In this document: in pieces, positions 1-8,693 of the stretch
Layout: every line of letters begins with the position of its first letter
Position numbering within the stretch: position 1 is the stretch's first letter
From: JADJOY01 sp046331705 [NCBI: bacterium]
GTDB taxonomy: Bacteria > JADJOY01
Assembly: GCA_046331705.1 (NCBI GenBank)
Contig: JAXLQJ010000089.1
Coordinates: forward strand, 1-19,999
Reading direction: 5' to 3'
DNA length: 19,999 nt
The notes under the pieces: model-generated
Database searches by the model: none
What the model saw: the letters and a program-made list of their open reading frames with translations, nothing else
What the model was told of the DNA's origin: nothing
Made by a program: the position numbers and the translations under genes

Positions 1-907
<907 letters not shown>

Positions 908-914
908 GCGCGTG

Positions 915-941
915 CGCGGATGCTCGCCGGCGAGCGTCCGC
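915..941 (+). terminator. Inverted repeat after rho, candidate terminator
   Basis: cgcgga (915-920) and tccgcg (936-941) flank the perfect palindrome gctcgccggcgagc (922-935). One T/G position between them can pair as U-G in RNA. No T-tract follows, so it would be an atypical or Rho-assisted terminator, or only an RNA 3'-end stabiliser. Its place directly after the rho stop supports a 3'-end role. Confidence 0.4.
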
Positions 942-1062
942 GAGGCGACGGTGTGTCGGGTATTCGCGCACGAAATCGAGCTCGGCGCACTTTTTCCGTG
1001 AGAATCGACTCGCCCACGAGGACGGCACGAACCGGAACCGCACGTCCGCAGGAGAACCGATC

Positions 1063-3192
1063 ATGACGAACACCGGCCTCCGCACCATCGGCGCCTTCTC
1101 ATTCGCGCTCGCACTCGTCGCCTTCGGGTGCAGCAGCGGCGGTGACGGCACGCCACGCACGCCCGCCTCCGTCGCGGTCACGCTCTCGAGCGCGGCCCTC
1201 GAATACGGCGGGTTCACCACGCTCGCCACCGCCGTGGTGCGTGACGCCGAGGGTGTCGCGATCACGACACCGGTCACGTGGGGCAGCTCGGATCCAGCCG
1301 TCGCCAGCGTCGCCGCAGACGGCGTCGTCACCTCGGGCGCCATCGGCACGGCGCAGATCCGCGCGACGGCCGCTGCCGGCGTGACCGGCTCGGTGACGGT
1401 GCAAGTGATGAAGCAGGCGAACCCCGCCTGCAGCGTGCCCGCCGACCCCGCCGCGCCCGGCCCCGTGGCGCCGCCGCCGAGCTTCGGGGTGCTCGCCGAT
1501 GGGTTCGACGGCCTCCCGCCCATCCCCTACGACACGCGCTTCCTGATCCCCGTGGATCTCGACGGTGACGGCAAGCGCGATCTGCTCCACCTCAACTCCA
1601 GCGCCGCGGGCGGCAACGCCGCGGGCACGGCCTTCGCGTACCGCAACGACGGCTCGGGCCACTTTCGCGATGCCACGGCAGCAATCCTCGGCACCGCCGG
1701 CATCGCCGTCGACCAGCCCGCGAGCTTCGAGGTCGCCGACCTCGACGGGGACGACCGCTCGGACGTCTTCGTCACCCAGCAGGGCCATGCCGACGGCGGT
1801 GCCGCCAGCCTGCTCTTCCTGTCCAGGCCCGACGGCCAGTCGAGCGAGTCCGGCGCCACCGCGCTGGCCCCGAACGCCAGCAACAGCGTCACGAAGTCGA
1901 GCGCCAGCGGCGATCTCGACTGTGACGGCGACGTCGATCTCTTCCAATCGGCGATCGGCCCCACCGGCGTCTCGACGCTCTTCGTGAACGACGGCTCGGG
2001 CACCCTGCGCGGCGATCCGCTGCGCCTGCCGAGCGCGCTCACGTCCGGAAGCGTGAGCTTCACCGCCGCCGCCGCGTGCGACGTCGACCGCGACGGCGAC
2101 GTCGACCTGGTGGCCGGCGGCTGGAACGGCTCGGCGCTCGCGCGCGACGCGCTGCTGCTCAACGACGGGTTCGGCAATTTCCGGCTGGCGCCCGATGGCG
2201 CGCTGCCCCCCTGGTCGTTCTCGGCGGCCACCAACGTCACGGTCGCGATCCGCTGCGCCGACCTCGACCTCGATGGCTTCCCCGACCTGGTGGTGTCGCG
2301 CACCGATGCGTTCACGCGCGGCTCGGTGAGCCTGCTGCGCAACCAGCAAGACCGCACGTTCGCGTCCGTGCCGGCCGAGGGCCTCGATTGGGCCAACGGC
2401 TGGGCCTCCAGCCTGTGGGCCCTCGACTTCAACGAGGACGGTTGGCCCGACCTGAGCGTGAGCGGCGTGAGCAGCGATCACGCGAGCCGCGTGCTCGCGA
2501 ACGCCGGCGCCTTCACGTTCACCCCCGTGACGCCGCCGCGCGACGACCAGCCGCTGACGCCCATCGAGGCGACCGGCGACGGGCGGCCGGATCTGGTGGC
2601 GCCGGAGACCGCGGGCGCGCCCACGCTCATGGTCAACGGTCTCGAGGAGGAGCCGCCGCCGCCCGCCAACTACTTTCGCACCGAGAACGAGGGCGATCGC
2701 CTGGAGATCCCGCTGGGCGCGTCCTCGGCGGCTTCCGGCCACTTCCACTTCGAGGCGCGGGGCTTCGTCGACGACTTCAAGCCGCGCTACTCGCCCGGGA
2801 CGCTCTTCATCTATTTCTGGCTCTACTCCGGGGACAACTTCTACTACAAGGGCGCGGGCGAGGGCTTTCTCTACATCCCCTCGCAGTACGCGATGACCAA
2901 CTACACCTGCAACTACGGCAAGGTTCGCGGCCGCAGCAACACGCCGGGTGAGTGGCCGATCGAGGCCTGCTACCAGTACGACGCCTGGGATTCCCAGAAG
3001 TGGTACACGTTCGACATCTACTGGGATGGCTCGAGCATCTCGATCTACATCGACGGTGAGCACAAGAACACGGGCGTTTACGGCTCGAACGCGCTGCCGC
3101 TCATCGCCGGGTTCGGGTTTCCGCCCGCCGAGGTCGAAGAGAGCGGCATCCTGGGGATGGAGTTCCGCAACTGGAGCTTCACCCAGGACTGA
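1063..3192 (+). CDS. Secreted lipoprotein with Big2-like, VCBS/FG-GAP repeat and lectin-like domains
   Basis: Predicted 709-residue exported surface protein. The start is ATG 1063 because GGAG lies 8 bases upstream and a signal peptide begins there: Thr/Asn/Arg, then a hydrophobic run, then AFGC with Cys23 as likely lipidation site. The lipobox is imperfect, with Ala at -3. Residues about 34-115 look like a bacterial Ig-like (Big2) domain. Six Asp-rich calcium-loop motifs of VCBS/FG-GAP type follow at about 164 (DLDGDGKRD), 226, 284, 340, 400 and 455, consistent with a beta-propeller-like module. After a Pro-rich linker (about 530) comes an aromatic-rich C-terminal domain to the end, with a WYTFDIYWDGSSISIYIDG stretch typical of LamG/concanavalin-like jelly rolls. 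The likely role is carbohydrate or surface binding; the substrate is unknown. It stands alone between rho and a hairpin. Confidence 0.85.
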   Translation: MTNTGLRTIGAFSFALALVAFGCSSGGDGTPRTPASVAVTLSSAALEYGGFTTLATAVVRDAEGVAITTPVTWGSSDPAVASVAADGVVTSGAIGTAQIRATAAAGVTGSVTVQVMKQANPACSVPADPAAPGPVAPPPSFGVLADGFDGLPPIPYDTRFLIPVDLDGDGKRDLLHLNSSAAGGNAAGTAFAYRNDGSGHFRDATAAILGTAGIAVDQPASFEVADLDGDDRSDVFVTQQGHADGGAASLLFLSRPDGQSSESGATALAPNASNSVTKSSASGDLDCDGDVDLFQSAIGPTGVSTLFVNDGSGTLRGDPLRLPSALTSGSVSFTAAAACDVDRDGDVDLVAGGWNGSALARDALLLNDGFGNFRLAPDGALPPWSFSAATNVTVAIRCADLDLDGFPDLVVSRTDAFTRGSVSLLRNQQDRTFASVPAEGLDWANGWASSLWALDFNEDGWPDLSVSGVSSDHASRVLANAGAFTFTPVTPPRDDQPLTPIEATGDGRPDLVAPETAGAPTLMVNGLEEEPPPPANYFRTENEGDRLEIPLGASSAASGHFHFEARGFVDDFKPRYSPGTLFIYFWLYSGDNFYYKGAGEGFLYIPSQYAMTNYTCNYGKVRGRSNTPGEWPIEACYQYDAWDSQKWYTFDIYWDGSSISIYIDGEHKNTGVYGSNALPLIAGFGFPPAEVEESGILGMEFRNWSFTQD

Positions 3193-3222
3193 CGATCGTC
3201 GTAGATAGGTCTGCAGCGTCGC

Positions 3223-3250
3223 GGCGCGCGACGGCGATCCGTCGCGCGCC
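3223..3250 (+). terminator. Perfect 12-bp hairpin after the lipoprotein gene
   Basis: ggcgcgcgacgg (3223-3234), loop cgat, ccgtcgcgcgcc (3239-3250). The stem is perfect and lies 31 bases after the lipoprotein stop and 27 bases before the next start. There is no T-run, so intrinsic termination is not assured. Confidence 0.5.
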
Positions 3251-3277
3251 CGGCGCGCCTCCCTCGAGCGAGCCCCG

Positions 3278-3817
3278 ATGCCCGCGACCGACGGCGCCAG
3301 CCCACGCGCTCGACCGATCTCCGCCACCCTCGGCACCGAGGCGGGACGCGACGCCTACTTGGCGGAGAACGGCTTCTCGGTCGCGGCGTACGACGAGCCG
3401 TGGACGGAGGCGTCGTTCCTCGGCATCCCCTTCAAGGTGCCGAACCCACCGCGGCACCGCTGGGCGATCATGCGTCATGACCTGCATCACGTCGCCACCG
3501 GCTACGGCACCGATCTGATCGGCGAGGCCGAAGTGTCCGCGTGGGAGCTCGCCTGCGGCGGCTACGGATTGCTCGACGTCTACACGCGCGCGATCGTGAC
3601 GCAGATCATCCTCGTGGGCCTCGTCGCCGCGCCTCGCCGCACGGTCGCGGCGTGGCGCGCAGCCAAGCCCGGCGCGCGCTCGCTCTTTCACGATCGACGC
3701 CCCTACCCAGAGGTCCTCAGCGGTTCGGTGGGGGAGCTGCGCGCGCGGCTCGGCGTCCCTCCCGAGGGTCTCGCGCAACACCCACGCCTGCTCCACTCGC
3801 GCGCGCCGCGCTCCTGA
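3278..3817 (+). CDS. Coq4-like protein (ubiquinone biosynthesis scaffold family)
   Basis: A 179-residue protein. Residues 67-83 read HDLHHVATGYGTDLIGE, which matches the HDxxH-x11-E metal-binding signature of the Coq4 family (His67, Asp68, His71, Glu83). The following AEVSAWELACGGYG helix is also family-like. In eukaryotes Coq4 acts in ubiquinone (coenzyme Q) synthesis as a metal-dependent, membrane-associated component that binds lipid intermediates. Bacterial relatives of this size are known, but their role is less clear. No other quinone gene is visible nearby, so the pathway assignment is an inference. The start is ATG 3278; no convincing ribosome binding site precedes it and the first 20 residues are low in complexity, so the true start could be slightly downstream. 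The metal motif is intact and the length is near that of bacterial members. Confidence 0.75.
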   Translation: MPATDGASPRARPISATLGTEAGRDAYLAENGFSVAAYDEPWTEASFLGIPFKVPNPPRHRWAIMRHDLHHVATGYGTDLIGEAEVSAWELACGGYGLLDVYTRAIVTQIILVGLVAAPRRTVAAWRAAKPGARSLFHDRRPYPEVLSGSVGELRARLGVPPEGLAQHPRLLHSRAPRS

Positions 3818-3951
3818 GCGATCGCGAGTGGGTTCGCCGTGGCGCGTCGGCGGCGCGTCGAGGCGGGCCGCAGGCGGCCGAATCGCGCTCCGCCGCTGCC
3901 TCGGGGCTCGCTGCGTTGCGCGAATGGGCGTCCGATGGGCAAGATCGCGTC

Positions 3952-6066
3952 GTGCCGGATCTCGAGGTGATCCCTCGCCCTCCATCACCCTCGCCGTCGA
4001 GGTCGAGCGCGCGAGCTCGATCGGTGGCGGCGCCGTGGTGGCGGGCGGCGATCATCGCGGCGCACGCGCTCGTCGTGGCGGCAGCGGCACCCGCCGCGAC
4101 GTTTCTCGTCGACCGGCGGGACGATCCCCCGCCCCAGATCCCGTCCTGCACACCGGCGCCCAACGACTGCTCGCTGCGTGAGGCGATTCGCGCCGCCAAC
4201 TCGCTCGCGGGTGCCGACGAGATCGATCTCGGCGCACCGGATGCGTCCGCGAACGCGCCCTACGCGCTGACCCGCGCGGGCGAGGACGACGCCGCGCTCG
4301 TCGGTGACCTCGACATCACGGGACCGCTCACGATCCGCGGGGTGTCGTCCACGAGCACGGTGATCGATGCGGGCACGCTGCCCGCCGAGTCACGCGACCG
4401 CGTCTTCGACATCGTCGCGAACGCCGCGGTCGAGATTGCCGACCTTTCGATCCGGGGCGGGCTGGCGCCGACCGGCGGCGGCATCCGCAACGCGGGCGAC
4501 CTCACGCTCACGGATGCGGCCGTCGCCGGCAACGAGTCGAGCGGAGGTCTCGCCACCGACGGCTACGCCTACGGTGGCGGCGTCCACACGCTCGAGAACA
4601 GCTCGCTGACCGTCGTCCGCGGCAGCATCTCGGAAAACGTCGCTCGGGGTCGCACGCTGCCGGGCGATGTCGGTGCCTACGCGTACGGCGGCGGTGTGTG
4701 CGCGGAGAATGGCGCGAGCGTCGTGCTCGAGGACGTCACCCTCTCCGACAACCAGGCCCTCGGCGACGGCGGCGACGGCGCGGGCGGCGGTGGCGGTGGC
4801 GCCATCGCCACGTTTCAGGCCTCGCTCAAGGCGACGGGCTGCACCATCCAGCGCAACACCGCGCGCGGCGGCAGCGCCGCGCGCTGCAGCGATTGCAGCG
4901 CGTTCGGTGGAGGCATCGCGGTGCTCAGCTTCGGCGTCGGATCGCTGGCGCTCGGCGACTCAACCGTGCTGGAGAACGTCGCGCAGGCGGGAGCGAGCAC
5001 GGAACGGTGGGGGGGCGACGCCTTCGGCGGTGGCATCTACGTGGATGCGCCGGCGGTGATCGAGCAGACACGAATCGAAGGCAATCTCGCCCACGCCGGC
5101 GACAGCGGCGATCCCGCGCACGCTGGCGGGGAGGCCTTCTGCGGCGGCATCGACGCGTCGCTCGAGCTGACCCTGCGAGACTCCACGCTTCGCGACAATC
5201 GGGCCACCGGCGGATCCGGGCCGATCGAGGGCGGCGACGCCTTCAGCGGGGGGCTTTGCAGCGACGGCAACGCCGTGATCGAGCGCGTCCTGGTCGAGGG
5301 CAATCAGACCGAGGGCGGAACGGGCGCCGTGGCAGGCGGCGACGCGTATTGCGCGGGGCTCGCTTTCGACGGGCTCTCGGGGAGCGCGGTGAGCGTCGAG
5401 GCAAGCGCCGTGGTCGGAAACCGCGCCGCCGGGGGTGCGAGCCCGGGCGCGGTGACGGGCACGGCGTACGGTGCAGGAATCTGCATTCGCGGCATCGACG
5501 ACGCGACGATCACCAACACCACGATCACCCGCAACGAAGCGAGCCTCGAGAGCGCGCTCGAGATCTTCCAACAGGACCCGGAAGGCGCGGTCTTGCTCGC
5601 GTTCTCGACGGTGACGGGGAACACCTCCACCGCCAGCGCCCCCATCGGCGTCGACGAGCCCTCGGCGTTGGTGCTGCGCGGGAGCTTGCTCGGCGACGCG
5701 TGCGCAGGAGCGGGATCGTTCGCGTCCGAGGGCGGAAACGTCGAGCGCGTGGTGGGCGCCGGGCCCTCCACCTGCGGCCTCGGCGTCGCCGGCGACGCGA
5801 CGGTGAACGATCTCGCGCTGGCGCCGCTCGGCGACCACGGCGGGCCCACGCCGACGCTTCCGCCGCTGCCGACGAGCCCCGCGCTCGCGCGCGTCGCGGG
5901 CTGTCCGCCGCCGTCGCTGGATCAACGTGGATCGCCGCGCGGCGCGGAAGTCTGCGACGCGGGAGCCGTGGAGGTCCAGGCCGGCGAGGATTTCGGTCGC
6001 ATCTTCGAGTCGTCGTTCGAGAGCGGCGAGCTCGACGATTGGAGCGCGGTCGTCGGCGCCGGATGA
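3952..6066 (+). CDS. Exported right-handed beta-helix protein (CSLREAI-type, pectate-lyase-like fold)
   Basis: About 704 residues. An N-terminal signal-like stretch (WWRAAIIAAHALVVAAAAPA) ends at an Ala-rich site. GTG 3952 is chosen; GTG 4024 would give a more compact signal peptide and is equally possible, and neither has a clear ribosome binding site. The mature protein opens with NDCSLREAIRAANS (Cys near residue 73), a hallmark of secreted beta-helix proteins of environmental bacteria. Then come many irregular rungs of about 45-60 residues, with recurring GGDAFGGGI-like and EGNxAxGG turns and alternating ITNTTITRNEA-type strands. The extreme C-terminus reads RIFESSFESGELDDWS, resembling a conserved terminal motif in other secreted proteins of such bacteria. 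Extracellular or outer-surface location is likely. No catalytic residues can be named, so an enzymatic role is not claimed. Confidence 0.8.
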   Translation: MPDLEVIPRPPSPSPSRSSARARSVAAPWWRAAIIAAHALVVAAAAPAATFLVDRRDDPPPQIPSCTPAPNDCSLREAIRAANSLAGADEIDLGAPDASANAPYALTRAGEDDAALVGDLDITGPLTIRGVSSTSTVIDAGTLPAESRDRVFDIVANAAVEIADLSIRGGLAPTGGGIRNAGDLTLTDAAVAGNESSGGLATDGYAYGGGVHTLENSSLTVVRGSISENVARGRTLPGDVGAYAYGGGVCAENGASVVLEDVTLSDNQALGDGGDGAGGGGGGAIATFQASLKATGCTIQRNTARGGSAARCSDCSAFGGGIAVLSFGVGSLALGDSTVLENVAQAGASTERWGGDAFGGGIYVDAPAVIEQTRIEGNLAHAGDSGDPAHAGGEAFCGGIDASLELTLRDSTLRDNRATGGSGPIEGGDAFSGGLCSDGNAVIERVLVEGNQTEGGTGAVAGGDAYCAGLAFDGLSGSAVSVEASAVVGNRAAGGASPGAVTGTAYGAGICIRGIDDATITNTTITRNEASLESALEIFQQDPEGAVLLAFSTVTGNTSTASAPIGVDEPSALVLRGSLLGDACAGAGSFASEGGNVERVVGAGPSTCGLGVAGDATVNDLALAPLGDHGGPTPTLPPLPTSPALARVAGCPPPSLDQRGSPRGAEVCDAGAVEVQAGEDFGRIFESSFESGELDDWSAVVGAG

Positions 6067-6161
6067 CGCGGTCCGCCTCGCGGAGCGGCGCGCGGGGCGC
6101 GCTCGGCGCCAGGCTCGCGCACGACCGGCGCTGGGCCGAGCGGCGATCCCGAAGAGCGCGC

Positions 6162-6950
6162 TCAGAGCAACCGGAGGCGTTCGTGGACGGTGCGCGCGGC
6201 GAAGCGCGCGTTGCCGATCAGATACCGCCGCCACAGACGCTTGGGCTCGCGCACCATGCGATACGCCCACTCGACGCCGAGGGTCATCATCCAGCGCGGT
6301 GCGCGCGGCTTTCGCCCCGAGTGGAAATCGAACGCGCCCCCGACTCCCCACACCAGCGACGCCCCGAGCTCGCGGGCACGAGCGAGAATCCAGCGCTCTT
6401 GCCTGGGACTGCCGAGCCCCACCAAGCACGCGTCCACGGCGAGCCCGCGGATCGCCTCCACCACCGCCCGCTCGTCCGCAGCGGACGCGAAGAACCCGGC
6501 GTGCGCTCCCACGATCTCGACACCTGGCGCGAGCGCCCGCAATCGCTCGGCGGCGAGCGCCGCCACGCCGGGCTCGCCCCCGAGCAGGAAGAGCCGCACT
6601 CCGAGCGGCGCCGCCGCACGGCAGAAATCGGGGAGAAAGTCGCTCGCGGTGACGCGCTCGGGCAGCGCCTGGCCCAGGAAGCGCGACGCCCACACCAGCC
6701 CGATCCCGTCCGGATAGAGCAGATCGAAGCGGCGGAGCTCGTCGGCGAAGCCGCGCTCGTCGCGCGCTTGGTTGAGGGTGTGCGGGTTCAGGTAGGTCGC
6801 GAGGAACGGTGCTCGCGAAGAAGGCCGGATCTCGCCGCGCGCCGCGCGAATCAGCAGCGCGACGGTGGCGGCGGTGTCGAGACGCGAGACCGGCAGACCG
6901 AAGAGATTGACGGCGGGCACGAGAAGCCTGTCGGAGAATGAGCTTCGCAC
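6162..6950 (-). CDS. WecG/TagA/CpsF-family glycosyltransferase
   Basis: A 262-residue enzyme of GT26 type, which typically adds an N-acetylmannosamine-type sugar to an undecaprenyl-linked acceptor in surface glycan assembly. Family features are the N-terminal VNLFGLPVSRLD, the TYLNPHTLNQARD segment (family: NxHxxxxA), YPDGIGLVWASRFLG, LFLLGGEPGVAALAAERL, the GLGSPRQERWI motif and GVGGAFDFHSGRKPRAPRW, with a final WAYRMVREPKRLWRRY. All key motifs are intact. The start is GTG 6950 because GAGGAG lies 9 bases upstream; the frame is open to 7226 but that extension is unlike the family. A 15-bp hairpin spans the ribosome binding site and this start codon. It is the last gene of the glycan cluster, set off by about 200 bases of hairpin-rich sequence. 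Confidence 0.9.
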   Translation of the reverse strand: MRSSFSDRLLVPAVNLFGLPVSRLDTAATVALLIRAARGEIRPSSRAPFLATYLNPHTLNQARDERGFADELRRFDLLYPDGIGLVWASRFLGQALPERVTASDFLPDFCRAAAPLGVRLFLLGGEPGVAALAAERLRALAPGVEIVGAHAGFFASAADERAVVEAIRGLAVDACLVGLGSPRQERWILARARELGASLVWGVGGAFDFHSGRKPRAPRWMMTLGVEWAYRMVREPKRLWRRYLIGNARFAARTVHERLRLL

Positions 6951-6966
6951 GCCGACAGGCTCCTCG
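6920..6966 (-). promoter_or_regulatory. 15-bp hairpin enclosing the RBS and GTG start of the WecG-family gene
   Basis: On the plus strand cgagaagcctgtcgg (6920-6934) and ccgacaggctcctcg (6952-6966) are inverted repeats with a single mismatch that becomes a G-U pair in the minus-strand RNA. The loop is 17 bases. In that RNA the GAGGAG ribosome binding site lies in the 5' arm and the GTG start (6950-6948) in the loop, so folding should hinder translation initiation. Whether this is regulatory or part of a dispersed repeat cannot be decided here. Confidence 0.5.
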
Positions 6967-6980
6967 CTTGATGCTTCCTC

Positions 6981-7000
6981 GGGGGTCTGTTCCAGCCCCC
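6981..7000 (-). other. Short G/C-run hairpin in the leader of the WecG-family gene
   Basis: ggggg (6981-6985), bulged t, ctg, loop ttc, cag, ccccc (6996-7000). This is an eight-pair stem with one bulge. It is the second of four consecutive hairpins between the radical SAM gene and the WecG-family gene. Confidence 0.4.
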
Positions 7001-7033
7001 CACCCCGAAGTCGCCTCGCGTTCGCTCGCCGAT

Positions 7034-7050
7034 CCTCGCCGTCGGCGAGG
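7034..7050 (-). other. 7-bp perfect hairpin
   Basis: cctcgcc (7034-7040), loop gtc, ggcgagg (7044-7050). It abuts and slightly overlaps the outer end of the larger hairpin at 7049-7093. Confidence 0.35.
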
Positions 7051-7093
7051 CTGGGAGTGTGTCGGGAACGGATTTCCCGACACATTCCTAGCC
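7049..7093 (-). terminator. 20-bp stem-loop downstream of the radical SAM gene
   Basis: Arms 7049-7068 (ending gtgtcgggaa) and 7074-7093 (starting ttcccgacac), with loop cggat. All 20 positions pair if two G-U pairs are allowed, and the inner 11 pairs are perfect. It begins 58 bases after the radical SAM stop, so it probably forms the 3' end of the glycan operon or a processing/attenuation site. No U-tract follows. Confidence 0.5.
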
Positions 7094-7150
7094 CGACGCG
7101 GTCCGCCGGCGCCAGCACGCGATGCATCCGCGACGCCGCCCGGAGCGCGG

Positions 7151-8638
7151 TCACACGGTGGCGGGCTCGGCGGCGTCGGCTCGCGCGCGCCCCAGGAAAT
7201 CCCGGATGTGCCCCGCCATCGCCCACGCGCCGCGCGCCAGATAGGACACGTCCTCGGCGCTACGGATGCCGAGGAAGCGCCGCGCCACGTGCTCGGGGCG
7301 AAAGGACAACCGGTAGAAGCGCCTGCACCAGTCGAGGATCTCCTCGGACGAGAGCCCTTCGGTGCGCAAGATCGGCTCGCGCATGCCGAAGCGGTCGTAG
7401 TCCTGGGGATCGCAGGCGAGCCAGCCCTGCTCGACCGCCTGGCGGTAGAGCGGCGTTCCGGGATACGGAATGAGCACCGTCGACTGGAGCATCTCGATGG
7501 CGCCTTCGGCGTAGAGCTCCTCCACGATGCCGAAGGTGCTCGCGAGGTCGGCGCGCGTCTCCCACGGATAGCCGACCATGATCGTGAGGTGGATCTCGAG
7601 CCCGTGCTTCTTGGCGGCACGGCAGCCGGCGCGCACCTGCTCGGGCGTGGTCCCCTTGCGCAACCGGCGCAACGTCTCGGGACTCATCGACTCGAGCCCC
7701 AGCTTGAGCTTGCGAAAGCCGGCGCGCGCCATCTTCTCGGCGGTCGCGTCGGTGAGCGCGTCGAAGCGCATGTTGCACGAGAAGAGCAGCTCGTCCGCGA
7801 GCCCGCGCTCCACCATGCCCGCGCTGAACTGATCGAGCCAGCGCCCGATCGGCAGGGTGCCGGTGTCGTCGAAGATCTCGCGCGCGCCGTGCTCGGCGAC
7901 CAGGTACTCGAGCTCGTCGAGGACGTTGGCCGGCGTGCGCGCGCTGAAGGAATCCGCCGGATAGAGCGTGGTCCACGAGCAGAACGTGCACACGCCCCAA
8001 TGGCAGTCGCGCCCGGCCATGATTCGGAAGAACGGCTTGCGCTTCCACCACTTCTCGGAGTAGCGGAAGCCCTCGGTGAGCCGGCGATCGATGAACGGCA
8101 GCTCGTCGAGGTTCACCGGCACGATCGCCACCGGGCTGTGCGCGATCGCGTCGCCATCGCGCCAGTAGACGTTGGTGGGCGGCTCGGTCCCTTTCTCGAG
8201 CGCACGCGCCAGATCCCGCAGCGTGATGTCGTAGTTCCCGCCCACCACGGCGAAGTCGACGGGACACTCGCGGAAGCTCTCCTCGGGAAGCGCGGTGACG
8301 TGGTCGCCGAGCAAGAGGAAGCGGGTCGCGGGCAGGCGCCGCTTGGCCTCGCGAATCCACGCCCAATGGCGCTTCACCACCGGCGTCTTGGTCTCGCACA
8401 CCACCCAATCGGGCGCGGCGCTTTCCAAGCGCGCCCAGTGCTCGGCTGCGCTCAATCCCTGGGCGACGGCGTCGTCCCAGAGCACCTCGTGGCCATCGTG
8501 AGCGAGCAGCGTCGCCGCTTGCGCGGGCACGATCGGAAAGAGATACGACGGGTGCGTGAACCACTGGAACTGGCGGTTCTGGGTGAGCATCGGCACGCCC
8601 GGACCACCGAGCGGCGGATAGGTGATCGCGATCTTCAT
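7151..8638 (-). CDS. B12-binding-type radical SAM protein in a glycan cluster
   Basis: A 495-residue predicted radical S-adenosylmethionine enzyme. Residues 1-150 resemble a cobalamin-binding Rossmann domain, opening MKIAITYPP and containing LLLGDHVTALPEES at about 108-121, the counterpart of the GGPHxxxxPEE stretch in this class. It lacks the classical DxHxxG, as is usual for such proteins. Cluster cysteines are Cys212, Cys217 and Cys220 in CHWGVCTFC, so the spacing is Cx4Cx2C rather than Cx3Cx2C. Downstream motifs include FDDTGT, KLKLGLES and LEIHLTIMVGYPWET, typical of the radical SAM barrel. The reaction is unknown; relatives carry out methylations, rearrangements or cyclisations. It lies 55 bases downstream of a glycosyltransferase on the same strand, so a role in modifying a sugar or lipid carrier is an inference. 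No strong ribosome binding site is seen before ATG 8638. Confidence 0.9.
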   Translation of the reverse strand: MKIAITYPPLGGPGVPMLTQNRQFQWFTHPSYLFPIVPAQAATLLAHDGHEVLWDDAVAQGLSAAEHWARLESAAPDWVVCETKTPVVKRHWAWIREAKRRLPATRFLLLGDHVTALPEESFRECPVDFAVVGGNYDITLRDLARALEKGTEPPTNVYWRDGDAIAHSPVAIVPVNLDELPFIDRRLTEGFRYSEKWWKRKPFFRIMAGRDCHWGVCTFCSWTTLYPADSFSARTPANVLDELEYLVAEHGAREIFDDTGTLPIGRWLDQFSAGMVERGLADELLFSCNMRFDALTDATAEKMARAGFRKLKLGLESMSPETLRRLRKGTTPEQVRAGCRAAKKHGLEIHLTIMVGYPWETRADLASTFGIVEELYAEGAIEMLQSTVLIPYPGTPLYRQAVEQGWLACDPQDYDRFGMREPILRTEGLSSEEILDWCRRFYRLSFRPEHVARRFLGIRSAEDVSYLARGAWAMAGHIRDFLGRARADAAEPATV

Positions 8639-8693
8639 GTCGTGAGTGGCCCCGGCGGCGACGAGCGGCGAGCGGTCTCGGGATGGGCGCGCG

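Noticed and set aside
1099-3336. Long antisense open frame (745 codons) opposite the lipoprotein gene
   Set aside because: Composition is Arg/Ala/Gly-rich without motifs, and the plus-strand frame has signal peptide, repeats and ribosome binding site. It is a GC-bias shadow.
4698-6941. Long plus-strand open frame (747 codons) across the beta-helix gene and into the WecG-family gene
   Set aside because: Arg-rich low-complexity translation with no domain, overlapping two well-supported genes.
6951-7226. N-terminal extension of the WecG-family frame up to 7226
   Set aside because: Its translation is unlike the family, it would overlap the radical SAM gene end, and it runs through four hairpins. 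GTG 6950 has a good ribosome binding site.
4960-7620. Long minus-strand open frame (886 codons) across three supported genes
   Set aside because: No recognisable domain and it crosses genes on both strands; a GC-bias artefact.
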